From: Azorinus chamasolen
Lineage: Eukaryota > Mollusca > Bivalvia > Cardiida > Solecurtidae
Direction: 5' to 3'
DNA: 64,000 nucleotides
Assembly: GCA_963576725.1 (NCBI GenBank)
Contig: OY755241.1
Location: 58,897,071-58,961,070, forward strand
Part shown: one piece after another, positions 31,894 to 43,231 of the stretch
Numbering within the stretch: position 1 is the first letter of the stretch
Layout of the letters: the number at the start of each line of letters is the position of its first letter
Translations under genes and position numbers: made by a program
Notes under the pieces: generated by a model
The model's input: only the letters and a program-made list of their open reading frames with translations
Database searches by the model: none
What the model was told of the DNA's origin: nothing

Positions 31894-33025
31894 ACAGAGG
31901 TATCTCCTAATTCAAGTGTAGAAGAGATCTCCATAATCAATCATCATTTGGATGACCTTACAGATGATTGATATACAGAAAATCAGGGAGGATCTCAAAC
32001 AAATTTTGAAAAAAGATGACATGAAATATTTCATTCAGAAAACAATAAGTGAAAAAAATAACAAATTAAATAAAAATATTGAAATGACAATAGCAGTTCA
32101 GGTAGAAGATGCCACAAAGTCTTTAAAAGACGAAATAAAGAACTAGGAAGAAGAAATAGAGGTCTTAGAAAGGAAGTTAGGTCGATGGGAGAGTCTCTGT
32201 CAGTCTGTGACAAAAGATCAAAGCTTGCTCTAGCTCAGGCCAACTGTAACGAGCAATATTCCAGGAAAAACAATGTAAAGATATTGGGCATATCTGAGAA
32301 AGAAGGGGGAAATGAGGCGAAACTTATGGAAACAGTGTCGAGTGTGCTAGGAAGAGGAGGGGTCAGGCTAAATAAGGACAAAGTCACGGCAATACACAGG
32401 ATACCTGGGAAAAAAGGCCAGCCAAAACCTGTACTGCTGAAATTTGTAAACAACAACGAAAAAGCTAAAGTCATGACGCACAGAAGGAAAATGAAGGAGA
32501 CCGGAAACCGCCTAGTCGATGATGTAAAAAAAAGTAAAGTACCTAGTTATAGTCTACTTTCAGTCTGAATGACCGCTCAGCCGACTGTACATTTACTCCC
32601 CTGGTCATTGAGTCATTGGCCTACAATATCGAGCACTGCTAACATATGGCGCAATCATGCAGCCGCAGTACCGGCGAGTGACCCTCACAGGTACCCATTT
32701 TAACCCCTGAGTGGAGAGTATGTGCGGGTGGGAGACACGGAAAAGCGTCTCTGAAATTTCCGGTCGGGACCGGGATTTGAACCCCGGACCTCCGGACTGA
32801 TAGTCAAGCGCGTTACCACTAGACCACCGCCACCTACGATGACATGTTACAAAGCAAAATGTAGAACTCATGAAACGCCTTGAAGCATCTCCGGAAATCG
32901 GGTCTGCATGGTATTTTAATGGACGTGTATATGGAAAGACCAGTAAGGGTATTCATTTTGACATTTTTGACATAATAAGTGATATAGTAAAAGAGTCCAA
33001 GGATAGTGAGAAACGTGGAAAGTAA
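31894..33025 (+). pseudogene. LINE ORF1 remnant (RNA-binding protein), broken by SINE and frameshifts
   Basis: The first part (about 31952-32140) is a coiled-coil-like stretch, LKQILKKDDMKYFIQKTISE. After a stop, 32230-32530 reads EQYSRKNNVKILGISEKEGG, AIHRIPGKKGQPKPVLLKFV and GNRLVDDV, the RRM-like core of L1-type ORF1 proteins. A SINE then interrupts it. The frame resumes at about 32850 with TKQNVELMKRLEASPEIGSA and WYFNGRVYGKTSKGIHFDIF, and stops at TAA 33023. ORF1p binds the element's own RNA. This copy is non-functional. Confidence 0.8.
32527..32835 (-). mobile_element. tRNA-derived SINE inserted in LINE ORF1
   Basis: On the minus strand the head is GGTGGCGGTGGTCTAGTGG (A box TGGTCTAGTGG), with B box GGTTCAAATCC 38 bases on, followed by a tRNA-unrelated body. 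The tail, at low coordinate, is a T run. GTCGATGATGT at the left and CGATGACATGTT at the right look like the target duplication, and removing the SINE restores the ORF1 reading (VDDV-TKQN). Confidence 0.85.
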
Positions 33026-33191
33026 GACAGTATGAACTCTGATAGTGAAACAAAGTGGCAGTAAGGCAGTGTAAAAAAAACTATGGAAGGTAAATACTTT
33101 GTAATTATAGGCTTTGACTGTACAGACAGACAGTGTACATGTACGATACAGACGTTAATTCGTTAAGTGACCGTGAAATTTGGTTAAACGT

Positions 33192-33330
33192 TTTTAGACC
33201 TTTCCCTTATACGGAAAGAAAGTTGCGCTTTTACAATCAGAGTAGACCCATATCAGACGGTTCCTGTAGTAACAGGATTGGGGACTGCTCTGTTTTTTCT
33301 TGGTTTTCCATGGTAGGGCCTATAGATCTT
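33192..33330. mobile_element. HP1 fragment
   Basis: CCTTTCCCTTATACGG, ACAATCAGAGTAGACCCATA, GGGGACTGCTCTG. Confidence 0.65.
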
Positions 33331-33354
33331 ATTCTATAGTGTTTGTCAACACAG

Positions 33355-35613
33355 ATTATCATGTGTTAGAAATCCAGCTAATGGCTTTTCATGATGTCAA
33401 TTATGTCATTATGCACAGGTAAATGGTTGAGAAAATGTGTACAGTGTACAGTGCTCTGTACAAGTTTTCAACTTTAACCTCTTTTTGCTGATTTTTAACG
33501 CTTTCCCTCATAAAAACGTGTTTTCACGCATTAGCAAACAGAGTAGAACCAGATCAGATGGCACCTGGAGGAGCCATCCGATCAGGGTCTGCTCTGTTTG
33601 CTGATGGAATTTTGATAGATCTGTTCCTTTACTTTCTGAAATGGCTGCAATGGTCCATCTTCCATTTTTCATTGTAACTATTTTTGTCCAGGAATAGTCA
33701 GTAGGTATTGAATTTTGGAGTTAACACAGAACAGGGAAAGGGTTAAGAATGGAAAAGCCTGTCAGTATACTCAGTTGATCTGTGATTTTTTTTAAATTAC
33801 TAGACTCGATTGACAATCAGTGCAGATCTGGATCAAAGGGCCACTCCAGGGGCCCTAAAGTCTGGGTCTGCAATTTTTGTTCACTTGCAATTGAGTGCAT
33901 ATCCAATGTACCAAAGGATAAAACTTTCAAGATTGAACTATATATAAGATTGAACTCTTTTTTCCTGTGCACATGTACGTGTATATGTGTGTATATTATG
34001 TGTGTGTATGTACATGTGGGTGCGTGGGTATGTATATATTGTCATCTGAAGCCGTCGGACATATGGATGTTTTAGCCATGGCAGAGACGGTATGGTCGTA
34101 TATGTGATTATCATGTGTTAGAAACCCAGCTAATGGCTTTTCATGGTGTCAATTATGTCATTATGCACAGGTAAATGGTTGAGAAAATGTGTACAGTGTA
34201 CAGTGCTCTGTACAAGTTTTCAACTTTAACCTCTTTTTGCTGATTTTTAACGTTTTCCCTCATAAAAACGTGTTTTCACGCATTAGCAAACAGAGTAGTT
34301 CCAGATCGGATGGCTCCTAGAGGAGCCATCCGATCAGGGTCTGCTCTGTTGTGCTGATGGAATTTTGATAGATCTGTTCCTTTACTTTCTAAAATGGATG
34401 CAGTATTCCATCTTCTTTTTTTCATTGTAACTATTTTTGTCTAAGAATAGTCAGTAGGTGTTGAATTTTGGAGTTAACACAGAACAGGGAAAGGGTTAAG
34501 AATGAAAAAGCCCGTCAGTATACTCAGTAGATCTGTGATTTTTTTTTAATTGCTAGACTCGATTGACAATCAGTGCAGATCTGGATCAAAGGGCCACTCC
34601 AGGGGCCCTAAAGTCTGGGTCTGCACTGTTTGTTCACATGCAATTGAGTGCATATCCAATGTACCAAAGGATAAAACTTTCAAGATTGAACTATATATAA
34701 GATTGAACTCTTTTTTCCTGTGCACATGTACGTGTATATGTGTGTATATTATGTGTGTGTATGTACATGTGGGTGCGTGGGTATGTATATATTGTCATCT
34801 GAAGCCGTCGGACATATGGATGTTTTAGCCATGGCAGAGACGGTATGGTCGTATATGTGATTATCATGTGTTAGAAACCCAGCTAATGGCTTTTCATGGT
34901 GTCAATTATGTCATTATGCACAGGTAAATGGTTGAGAAAATGTGTACAGTGTACAGTGCTCTGTACAAGTTTTCAACTTTAACCTCTTTTTGCTGATTTT
35001 TAACGCTTTCCCTCATAAAAACGTGTTTTCACGCATTAGCAAACAGAGTAGTCCCAGATCGGATGGCTCCTAGAGGAGCCATCCGATCAGGGTCTGCTCT
35101 GTTGTGCTGATGGAATTTTGATAGATCTGTTCCTTTACTTTCTAAAATGGATGCAGTATTCCATCTTCTTTTTTTCATTGTAACTATTTTTGTCTAAGAA
35201 TAGTCAGTAGGTGTTGAATTTGGAGTTAACACAGAACAGGGAAAGGGTTAAGAATGAAAAAGCCCGTCAGTATACTCAGTAGATCTGTGATTTTTTTTTT
35301 TAATTGCTAGACTCGATTGACAATCAGTGCAGATCTGGATCAAAGGGCCACTCCAGGGCCCCTAAAGTCTGGGTCTGCACTGTTTGTTCACATGCAATTG
35401 AGTGCATATCCAATGTACCAAAGGATAAAACTTTCAAGACTGAACTATATATAAGATTGAACTCTTTTTTCCTGTGCACATGTACGTATATATGTGTGTA
35501 TATTATGTGTGTGTATGTACATGTGGGTGCGTGGGTATGTATATATTGTCATCTAAACCCGTCGGACACATGGGTGTTTTAGCCATGGCAGAGACGGTAT
35601 GGTCGTATATGTG
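33355..35613 (+). repeat. Tandem array, three units of 752-754 bp
   Basis: Units start at 33355, 34107 and 34860, each with ATTATCATGTGTTAGAAA, and end GTATGGTCGTATATGTG. Each unit carries a complete HP1c MITE and a second hairpin (CAGTGCAGATCTGGATCAAA). Units 2 and 3 share variants absent from unit 1 (GTTGTGCTGATGG, CCATCTTCTTTTTTTCATTG). Open frames repeated at 33782, 34550 and 35304 encode low-complexity Cys/Val/Tyr peptides and are not credible genes. Confidence 0.95.
33495..33746 (-). mobile_element. HP1c MITE in array unit 1 (also 34247-34498 and 35000-35252)
   Basis: TTAACGCTTTCCCTCATAAA to GAACAGGGAAAGGGTTAA. Its presence at the same place in all three units shows it was inserted before amplification. 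Confidence 0.85.
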
Positions 35614-35624
35614 TTGTTCCGGAA

Positions 35625-35740
35625 GCAAATAGAGCAGACCTTGATCATAACCCTCATATAGGAGCCATTTGATCTGGTTCTGCTCTGCTTCCAAAGATGT
35701 AGAAATGCTTGTCTATAGAGTAAATGGTTAGAAATGTGTC
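35625..35740. mobile_element. HP1-type remnant
   Basis: GAAGCAAATAGAGCAGACCTTGATC with GATCTGGTTCTGCTCTGCTTCC. Confidence 0.7.
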
Positions 35741-35904
35741 AGACATTATACTAATATATAGAGACACTTAATTACAAGCAGAATAGATCCACATATTAAA
35801 GCTTGTTGGAGATTTGTGCCCCATTGTGATATAGGTCTGTTTATACAGAACGACACTATTGAAATGTTTGCTAGGAAATTATGTGTTTTGACGCTTTTAG
35901 TAGG

Positions 35905-35985
35905 ATCAAAATCAGTGCGGATCCGGATCGGAGGGACCCAAAAAGATCCCTAAGGATCTGGATCTGCAATGTTTTTGTCGCAAAT
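35905..35985. mobile_element. HP5-like hairpin
   Basis: AATCAGTGCGGATCCGGATC with GGATCTGGATCTGCAATGTTT. Confidence 0.65.
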
Positions 35986-36169
35986 TCCAGTTGGTATATA
36001 CATACTGAATAGGGTTAGTCCTTTCAATGAAAAATTACTTTACACTATGTATAACAAATTGCTAACTGCTTGGCTCTTTGCATGCTAAATCACCTTTTGA
36101 CATCTGTTACACTGGTCCTCTGCTGTATCAGTTGCCACATGCAGAAGGTTTTGTGTGTCTTTATTTTTG

Positions 36170-36265
36170 TTTACAAAAGTCGGTCCTAAATCACAACCAG
36201 TCTGACCTTCGGGTCAGGTCCCATTTTATTGGTGGGTCTGATCTGGATCCAGACTGATTGTATAG
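36170..36265. mobile_element. HP6-like hairpin
   Basis: ACAACCAGTCTGACCTTCGG with GATCTGGATCCAGACTGATTG. Confidence 0.55.
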
Positions 36266-36357
36266 ATCAATAATGAGAAACCCACAACTGGCGTGCAGGG
36301 AGTTAAACATAGGTAGAGGCGTCAGACAGTGTAAAACATATACATGTAGACCCATAT

Positions 36358-36568
36358 ACAGCGGGACCCCGCTAATGCTACCACCTAAAAGAAGTATAAT
36401 TATGGGTGCTAGATGCAGGTGGTACCTTAATGCAGGACAGAAGTAATGCGGAAAGCTCCTAGAGGAGCTTTCTGTATTGCGTTTGTCCTGCATTAAGCAT
36501 CCACCTGCTTATAAAGACAGCTATGTTTATTTATTGAAATATTGCATTAGAGGGGTTCTACTGTATAT
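36358..36568. mobile_element. PG MITE
   Basis: TACAGCGGGACCCCGCTAATG to AGGGGTTCTACTGTATA. The core is GCAGGTGGTACCTTAATGCAGG with the palindrome GAAAGCTCCTAGAGGAGC. Confidence 0.85.
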
Positions 36569-36962
36569 GATATTGATGCCTCTTTGTGATATAGATCTGA
36601 TCTACCAAATGACATTGATAAAATATATGCCGATAATTAGGCATTTGCCCTTTCAATGCGGAATACTAAACCGTGTATATCCTGATTAGGTAAAGTGCTG
36701 ACACAGCAGATTGTTACTTTAATATAGTGTATTGCTCTCAAATTCTCCCAATTTGACCTAAGACTCATGCATATTCCGTTTATTATCGTCGGTAATCTCC
36801 GGATAAATTTACGGAGGTATAGGAATGCGGTATAAGAATACAGTCCTCGTGGAACATGCGTATTACCGTCTTTTTATTTTTGTTTTTTTTTGTCACAAAG
36901 TATTACGGACAATCCCGGAAATTAATCGAGTCTCATGTCAAATTGGGAAAGTAATAAATAGG

Positions 36963-37575
36963 GGGACTTTTTTATCTTACAGTGTGGACATTTGTGCTGT
37001 TTTCAAATGTAAATGTTGACACTTTAAATATACATGTGTGTCAGTGTGCAATAACAGTTTGGACCCAGATCAGTTTAATAGTTTAAATTCGCTCATTTAT
37101 TGACAGGCCTATATAATTATGAGTTATAGGTAGCAGTTTGAAAGGGTCTAGTGGATCCAATCCATGGTTCTTTAATATTTGTGTGGTATTTATCCGGTTG
37201 TTGTATCTGTTTATGCTTAAATAGACATTTGAAGTGCTGATATATGGTATTGAACTTGTGTTGATATATGAGGGTGACTTGTTTTATCTTACAGTGTGGA
37301 TATTTGTGCTGTTTTCAAATGTAAATGTTGACACTTTGAATATACACGTATGTCAGTGTGCAATAACAGTTTGGACCCAGATCAGTTTGATAGTTTAAAT
37401 TCGCTTATTTATTGACAGGCCTATATAATTATGAGTTATAGGTAGCAGTTTGGGAGGGTCTAGTGGATCCAATCCATGGTTCTTTAATATTCTTGTGGTA
37501 TTTATCCAATTGTTGTATCTGTTTATGCTTTAATAGGCATTTGAAGTGCTGATATATGATATTGAACTTTTGGTG
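36963..37575 (+). repeat. 312-bp direct tandem repeat, two copies
   Basis: Units begin TTATCTTACAGTGTGGA at 36971 and 37283 and share AACAGTTTGGACCCAGATCA and GGGTCTAGTGGATCCAATCC. Confidence 0.95.
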
Positions 37576-37619
37576 TAAATTGCAGCTGTTTGAAGTTATA
37601 CTTGTATCTAAGGTTATCT

Positions 37620-37873
37620 AAACCTTTATCCCATGAATGCTAATTTTTATGCTTTGGCAAACCGGATAGCCCTGGACCCGGCCGGTGTTTTTTTTATAGA
37701 TGTGTTTTCAAACATCTGCAGACATAGTAGACCAAGATAGGAGCCGTCTGATCGGGGTCTGCTCTGTTTGCAAATGGAATTTGATATGTTTGTTTCTTTG
37801 CTGTCGGAGATGGCTGCGGTGTGCAAATTTCATTAAATTGTTAAATGAGTATTCATGGACTAAAGGGTTAAGA
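37620..37873. mobile_element. HP1 MITE, chimeric
   Basis: AACCTTTATCCCATGAATGC, GCAGACATAGTAGACCAAGA, GATCGGGGTCTGCTCTGTTTGC, ending ACTAAAGGGTTAA. Confidence 0.65.
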
Positions 37874-37883
37874 GAATGGGCTA

Positions 37884-38133
37884 TTAACCATTTCCCTCAT
37901 ATAAACGTGTTTTCACGCATTTGCAAACAGAGAAGACCCAGTTTAGATGGCTCCTAGAGGAGCCGTCTGATCAGGGTCTGCTCTGTTTGCTATTGGAATC
38001 TAAAAGATTGGGTTCTTTACTTTCTAAAAATGGCTACAATGCTCCACACTCCATATTTCATAATAATTATTTTGCCATGAATATTCAGTAGGTATTGAAA
38101 TTCGGAATAAACATAGAACAGGGAAAGGGTTAA
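37884..38133 (-). mobile_element. HP1c MITE, full length (250 bp)
   Basis: TTAACCATTTCCCTCATATA to AACAGGGAAAGGGTTAA. Core GACCCAGTTTAGATGGCTCC with GGAGCCGTCTGATCAGGGTC. Confidence 0.88.
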
Positions 38134-38254
38134 TCAGAAGAATAAACGATGAAGACTGATACCTATGTAGCACATAGTACTTTTCGGCAACATTAGAAAC
38201 AAAATAGCCATTGATTGTGAAACAGTTTTGATCTCAAACTTTCTTTGGATTAAA

Positions 38255-38480
38255 ACTATCGCTTGTTAATGATTTGAGCATACTTGGTATAAAAGATGTA
38301 CTTTGTGAGGGAATCTTGAATGACATACAGTGCGGACCTTGGTTGGAGGGCTCCTCTAGGATCCTTCTGATCTGGGATTGCCTTATATACTGGTGTCAGT
38401 TTGCAATTGTCCATTTCTAAAGTAGCTGGGTGTAGGTTACTCGGTATCTGCTGGATCAATAACTGTCTGGAAACGCTTAA
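38255..38480. mobile_element. HP5-like remnant
   Basis: ACATACAGTGCGGACCTTGG with GATCTGGGATTGCC around GGGCTCCTCTAGGATCC. Confidence 0.55.
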
Positions 38481-38677
38481 ATTAATGATGGTGTATTGTA
38501 TAAATACTTGAAGCACTTCGGATGAGGTATTGCTGTAGTGTTGATTTGTAATGTAACAGTCAAAAGTTACATGTATATATTAAATATTTTATATCTGATA
38601 TACTGCGTGTGCATGAGAGGATTTATGTGTATTGCGTGCTAAATATATCTACTGTAAAATGATGTACGCCGGGTACC

Positions 38678-38890
38678 CTAACCCTTTCCCTGATACCAAG
38701 CCTTTTCAGGTTTTTACAGAGTGGAACTAGAATAGATAGTCATCTGTTCTAGATCCACTCTATATTGCTTATAATAAATTTGATTCTAATTTCTACCGAT
38801 ATCGAAATATGTGTGCACATGTCAGCTAAAAAATACCGGTTTGTATGATGTCATTATTTCTTACATAACTGTTCAACAGGGAAAGGTTGA
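38678..38890. mobile_element. HP1b-like remnant
   Basis: TAACCCTTTCCCTGATACC, AGAGTGGAACTAGAATAGAT with a shortened hairpin, GATGTCATTATTTCTTACAT, CAGGGAAAGG. Confidence 0.6.
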
Positions 38891-39275
38891 CTGAACAGTA
38901 TCTATGGGTTTGGTTTAACTGGTTTAAATATTGAGGTCTAGTTTCTGTAAGTATAGTGTATTGCCTTTGATGAGGCTTTTTGGGAAATGAATGTGGAGAC
39001 GGTATCTCAGCGATACCTAGAAAAGCGAATTGTTGGTATATTTCGGCATATTGGCATTTCAACGTAACTGGACGTTTTTATGGGTGTATGAGTAAATGTT
39101 TAATGTAGAATTTCAGCTGATCCGTATTTGGATTTTTTAAATGTGGTGTGACTTTGGCAGAATATCACTATTTCAAGTGGTAAATGTCGTTGTTTAGTTA
39201 TCCTTTTTTATGCCTAGATAGGGGTTCTCTCAAAACTGTTAAATTATATGTTAAAGTATAAAATGATGATGCTAT
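38891..39275. other. Presumed inter-ORF / ORF2 leader DNA of the LINE
   Basis: No MITE is recognised. GGGGTTCTCTCA at 39221-39232 is an inverted copy of TGAGAGAACCCC at 42933-42944, beyond ORF2. Confidence 0.4.
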
Positions 39276-42200
39276 ATGGAGACTAAAATTCTTTCAATAA
39301 ATTGCCAGGGCCTGGGCTCATTAGAAAAACGAAGAGATGTTTTTGACTACCTTAGAGCAAAGAAATGTCATAATTATTGCTTACAAGACGTACACTCTAC
39401 AACCAATACGGAAAATCGTATCAGAATGCAATGGGGTTGTGAAGGAATATTTAGCTCTGTTTACTCTAAATCCAGAGGTGTAGCAATACTTTTTCAAAAG
39501 GGAACTGATTTTAAGATACATGCCTATATAATAGATGCACAGGGAAACTATATTATTGCTGACATATCTATAGATAATAACAGATTTACACTAGTGAATT
39601 TCTATGGACCAAATAATGATATTCCAATATTTTTATGAGTAGTTAATGAATCAAGTCGAGAAATACAATAATGAAGGGCTCATAATGTGCGGTGATTTTA
39701 ACTTGGTCCTAGAGCCTAAACTAGATTATTATAATTACAAACATATCAATAATAAGAATGCTCGATTAAAAGTTTTAGAAATCAAAGAAATGTTTAATTT
39801 GATAGACCCATTTAGAGAGAAGTACCCTCAACTCAAGAGATTAACATGGAGAAAAAAACACCCTTTAAAATTAGCACGCCTAGACTTTTTTTTAATTTCT
39901 GAAAATTTACTAAGTTCTGTTGATAAATGCAATATTGAAAGTAGTTATAGGTCAGATCATTCCATGATCACTTTAAATCTCATTTTTAACCCATTTCAGA
40001 AAGGAAAACCATTATGGAAGCACAGCAATTCACTTCTTAAAGATATAAAATATGTAAAGGCCATAAATGATAAAATTGAGTATATAAAACAACAATATGC
40101 AGTTCCTGTTTATACCATGGAAAACCTAAAAAACATACCAAATGACCAAATCCAGTTTACAATAAATGATCAATTGTTTCTAGAAACATTTCTAATGGAA
40201 TTAAGGGGGGGGGGGATTATATCATACTCTAGCTACACAATAAAACAGAGGAACGCTTTGGAAAAGGAAAGTGTTAAAAAACATTGAAAACATTGAAAAT
40301 AACCTGATATCAGACAAAACAGAAGAATTAGATGAACTTAAAAAACTACTATTGAAATTACGAAGGAGAAAATGAAAGGTCATATTATAAGATCAAGACT
40401 TAAACCGACTTCATATTTCTGCAAACTTGAATCTCATAAATGTGCCAGTAAAATAATTCCTAGATTTGAAAAAGAAGATGGAACTGTGATATCAAATCAG
40501 TATGAAATATTAGAGGATGCAAAGTCCTATTATGAAAAACTTTACAGTAAAGATTTCTCTGAGGATACATATTTAGACCTAGATACAGACCTTAAAAACC
40601 GCATTTTCCATAAACTTAGTAACAATGACTCTTTTTCCCTAGATGGATTTCTCTCATATGAAAAAATCACTTCATTGTTGAACTGTATATACAAGATAGC
40701 GTCAGGCGCAATTGCCAACAGACTTAAACAAGTTTTAGGTAAACTAATTCATGAAGATCAAAGAGGATTTATGACAGGGAGATTCTTGGGTCAAAATACA
40801 AGGCAGATTTATGATATTATGCAATATACAGAAGAACATAGTATACCTGGATTAATTTTACTAGTTGACTTTGAAAAGGCTTTCGATTCTATATCCTGGA
40901 ATTTTATACAGAATGTATTAGGATTTTTTAACTTTGGTGACTCTTTCATTAAATGGTTTACTCTGTTGTATAAGAATGCTAGGCTATCAGTTAACCAGGG
41001 TGGCCATTTATTAAATTTCTTCACAATAAGTCGAGGCTGCAGGCAAGGGGATCTAATATCAGCATATATAGTTTTACTATGTGCAGAAATATTAGCTATA
41101 AGATTAAGAAATAACACAAGTATTAAAGGTATTACAATCAATGGAACAGAATACAAGTTATCCCAATATGCAGATGATCTATCTGCTATATTAGATGGAT
41201 CTAGTTTATCTCTAAATGAAACATTAAATGAATTGCACAGATTTTCAAAATATTCTGGTTTAAAAGTCAACTTTGAAAATACACATGTAGTATGGATAGG
41301 ATGCAAAAAGTACAGTACTGACTCAATTAAAACAAAGTGGAAACTTTCATGGGGAGTAAATATATTTAAATTGTTAGGGATTATTTTTGATGTGGATCTT
41401 TCAAACATGGTTATGCTCAACTTTACTAAAAAAATACAAAACCTAGAAGCTCTGATATTAAATTGGAATCGTAGGTATTTGACACCTATGGGGAAAATCA
41501 CGGTAATTAAAACACTACTTCTTCTCCTACTTAATCACCTCATTATGACACTACCAAATCCTCCTGAAGAAGTCTTAAAGGAAATAAATTTAATGTTCTT
41601 TGGCTTTATTTGGCAAGGGAGTGCAAAGGTAAAAAAAGCAGTGTTAGTTAAACAATATTTTGAAGGGGATCTTAAAATGATAAACTTAATTTGTTTTATT
41701 GAAGGTTTAAAATCAACTTGGTTGAGAAGATTAATAACAAGTTATGGTAAATGGAACAACATTTTAGAATGTAGTATTGACTATAGTAAAAACAAATCTC
41801 TAGGATCTGAGTATCTAAACAAAATGTGAGAAAGAAATATCGAATCCGTTTTGGCAAAATGTCATAAAAGTATTCCATAAAATACAAACATCATACACTC
41901 CTGTAAACGTAGCGGAATTAATGGCATCACCATTATTCTATAACAAAGATATTCAAATAGCTGGAAAGTGTGTGTTTTACAAACCATTTTTTATAAAAGG
42001 GATTTCACAAATAAATGATCTTATCACAGCTGAAGGAAACTTCTACAATTATCAATCGTTTCGTGAAATATATGATATTTATATTGACTTTGTAAAATTT
42101 TATGGTCTTATAAATGTTATAAAATATTTTTAAATAAGTTTAGCTTTACAGTAACACTGCAGAAAATGCAGAATCCATTATTTCCATTAAATGTATTAAT

Positions 42201-42812
42201 ACTACTGAAACAATCAAAAGGTTCAGCTCATTTATATAACATACTGAATATAAATAATGAAAAACCTACTGCAGTGACAAGATAGAACCAATTGTTTCAG
42301 ATAGAAGATAATGATTGGAAAGAAATTTACAATGCCATATTTAAATACAACTTCAGTACAGAAATACGGTGGTTTCAGTATCGAATAAACCATAGAATTC
42401 TTCCAACACAGACATACCTTTTTAATTTCAAAATCTCAGACAATCCTAATTGCAGAGTTTGTGGTGAAGTAGAAACAATTCAACATATGCTTTGGTCATG
42501 TCCAGAAACAGAATTATTTTTAACAAAAGTCCAGCAGTGGTTGAAATTAGCAGAGTATATCAATTGTATAAATGAGAAGAAATACCTATTCAATTTAAGC
42601 AATTCCTTTTCAATGGCTGACATGACTATTCTACTAGAAACAAAGTACTATATATATTTGACCAAAAAAGGGAAGGAAAATTCTCAATACTATCATTAAA
42701 AAACAAAATAATAGCAAAAGATACAGCTCTGAAATACATAGCAACAAGGGATAATTATCTTGAACAGTTTGATCAAACATGGTCAAAATATTATTATCTT
42801 TTAATGGAATAA
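39276..42812 (+). pseudogene. LINE ORF2 remnant: APE endonuclease, reverse transcriptase, CCHC motif
   Basis: The APE endonuclease is split by a frameshift at about 39640. It shows ILSINCQGLGS, CLQDVHST (the usual catalytic E is D), MCGDFNLVLEP, RLDFFLIS and YRSDHSMI. The RT begins at 40372 and shows GFMTGRFLGQNTR, LLVDFEKAFDSISWNFIQN (motif A), SRGCRQGDLISAY (motif B) and QYADDLSAIL (motif C). At about 40683, SLLNC is followed directly by IYKIASGAIANRL, so about 80 residues of fingers (the SPGLDG block) are missing in frame. Frameshifts follow at 41829 and 42133. A C-terminal CRVCGEVETIQHMLWSC segment lies at 42448. The last frame ends TAA 42810-42812. Not active. Confidence 0.92.
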
Positions 42813-43231
42813 AATTTCTCCGCATAATTACAATAGCTAAAAAGTAAAATGGCTTTGGCAATTTTCATAATTTCCTGTATAGATATAGACATCTTTATAT
42901 GAAAAAAACATGAAATCGAAAAATTATTGAAATGAGAGAACCCCATCAAGCATTTTTAGGATTTAGGAATTTTCTTCTTTCTTTTTTTTATTGTCGAATG
43001 CATAAAACTCCCCTTCAAAATTGTGGTTGTATAAATATCAATTATACTGTTTTCTCAAATGGCATTGTTAGGATAGTCTTATTTCTGTTTTGTTAATTTA
43101 TGTAACTATTATACTTACCGTTTATGACACAATGCTACTAACTTAACCGAATATGTTGTACGGTATGATGAGGGATGGTACTCCCCGACCCTCACATACC
43201 TATGACGGGGAGAATAAAAGCATTAAAAAAA
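42813..43231 (+). other. LINE 3' UTR and A tail
   Basis: It contains TGAGAGAACCCC (42933), a stem-loop at 43182-43213 (CTCCCCG ... CGGGGAG) and a final AATAAAAGCATTAAAAAAA directly abutting the right direct repeat. Confidence 0.75.

Larger units (their letters stand above)
31894..43231 (+). mobile_element. L1/Tx1-like non-LTR retrotransposon, inactive, with later insertions
   Basis: The order is ORF1 remnant (31894-33025), 6.2 kb of inserted or expanded repeats, ORF2 remnant (39276-42812), a 3' UTR with AATAAA-like AATAAAAGC and a terminal A run at 43225-43231. Both borders coincide with the long direct repeats. APE endonuclease, RT and a CCHC motif in ORF2, with an RNA-binding-type ORF1, are the L1/Tx1 arrangement. 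That ORF1 and ORF2 belong to the same insertion is inferred from position, strand and the shared flanks. Confidence 0.72.

Noticed and set aside
33782..35582. Three near-identical 92-97 codon open frames
   Set aside because: They are copies of the tandem-array unit; the peptide is encoded by a hairpin plus TG-rich sequence and has no domain, splice context or selection evidence.
40809..41501. 230-codon minus-strand open frame
   Set aside because: It is antisense to the LINE reverse transcriptase with its YADD motif, and has no features of its own.
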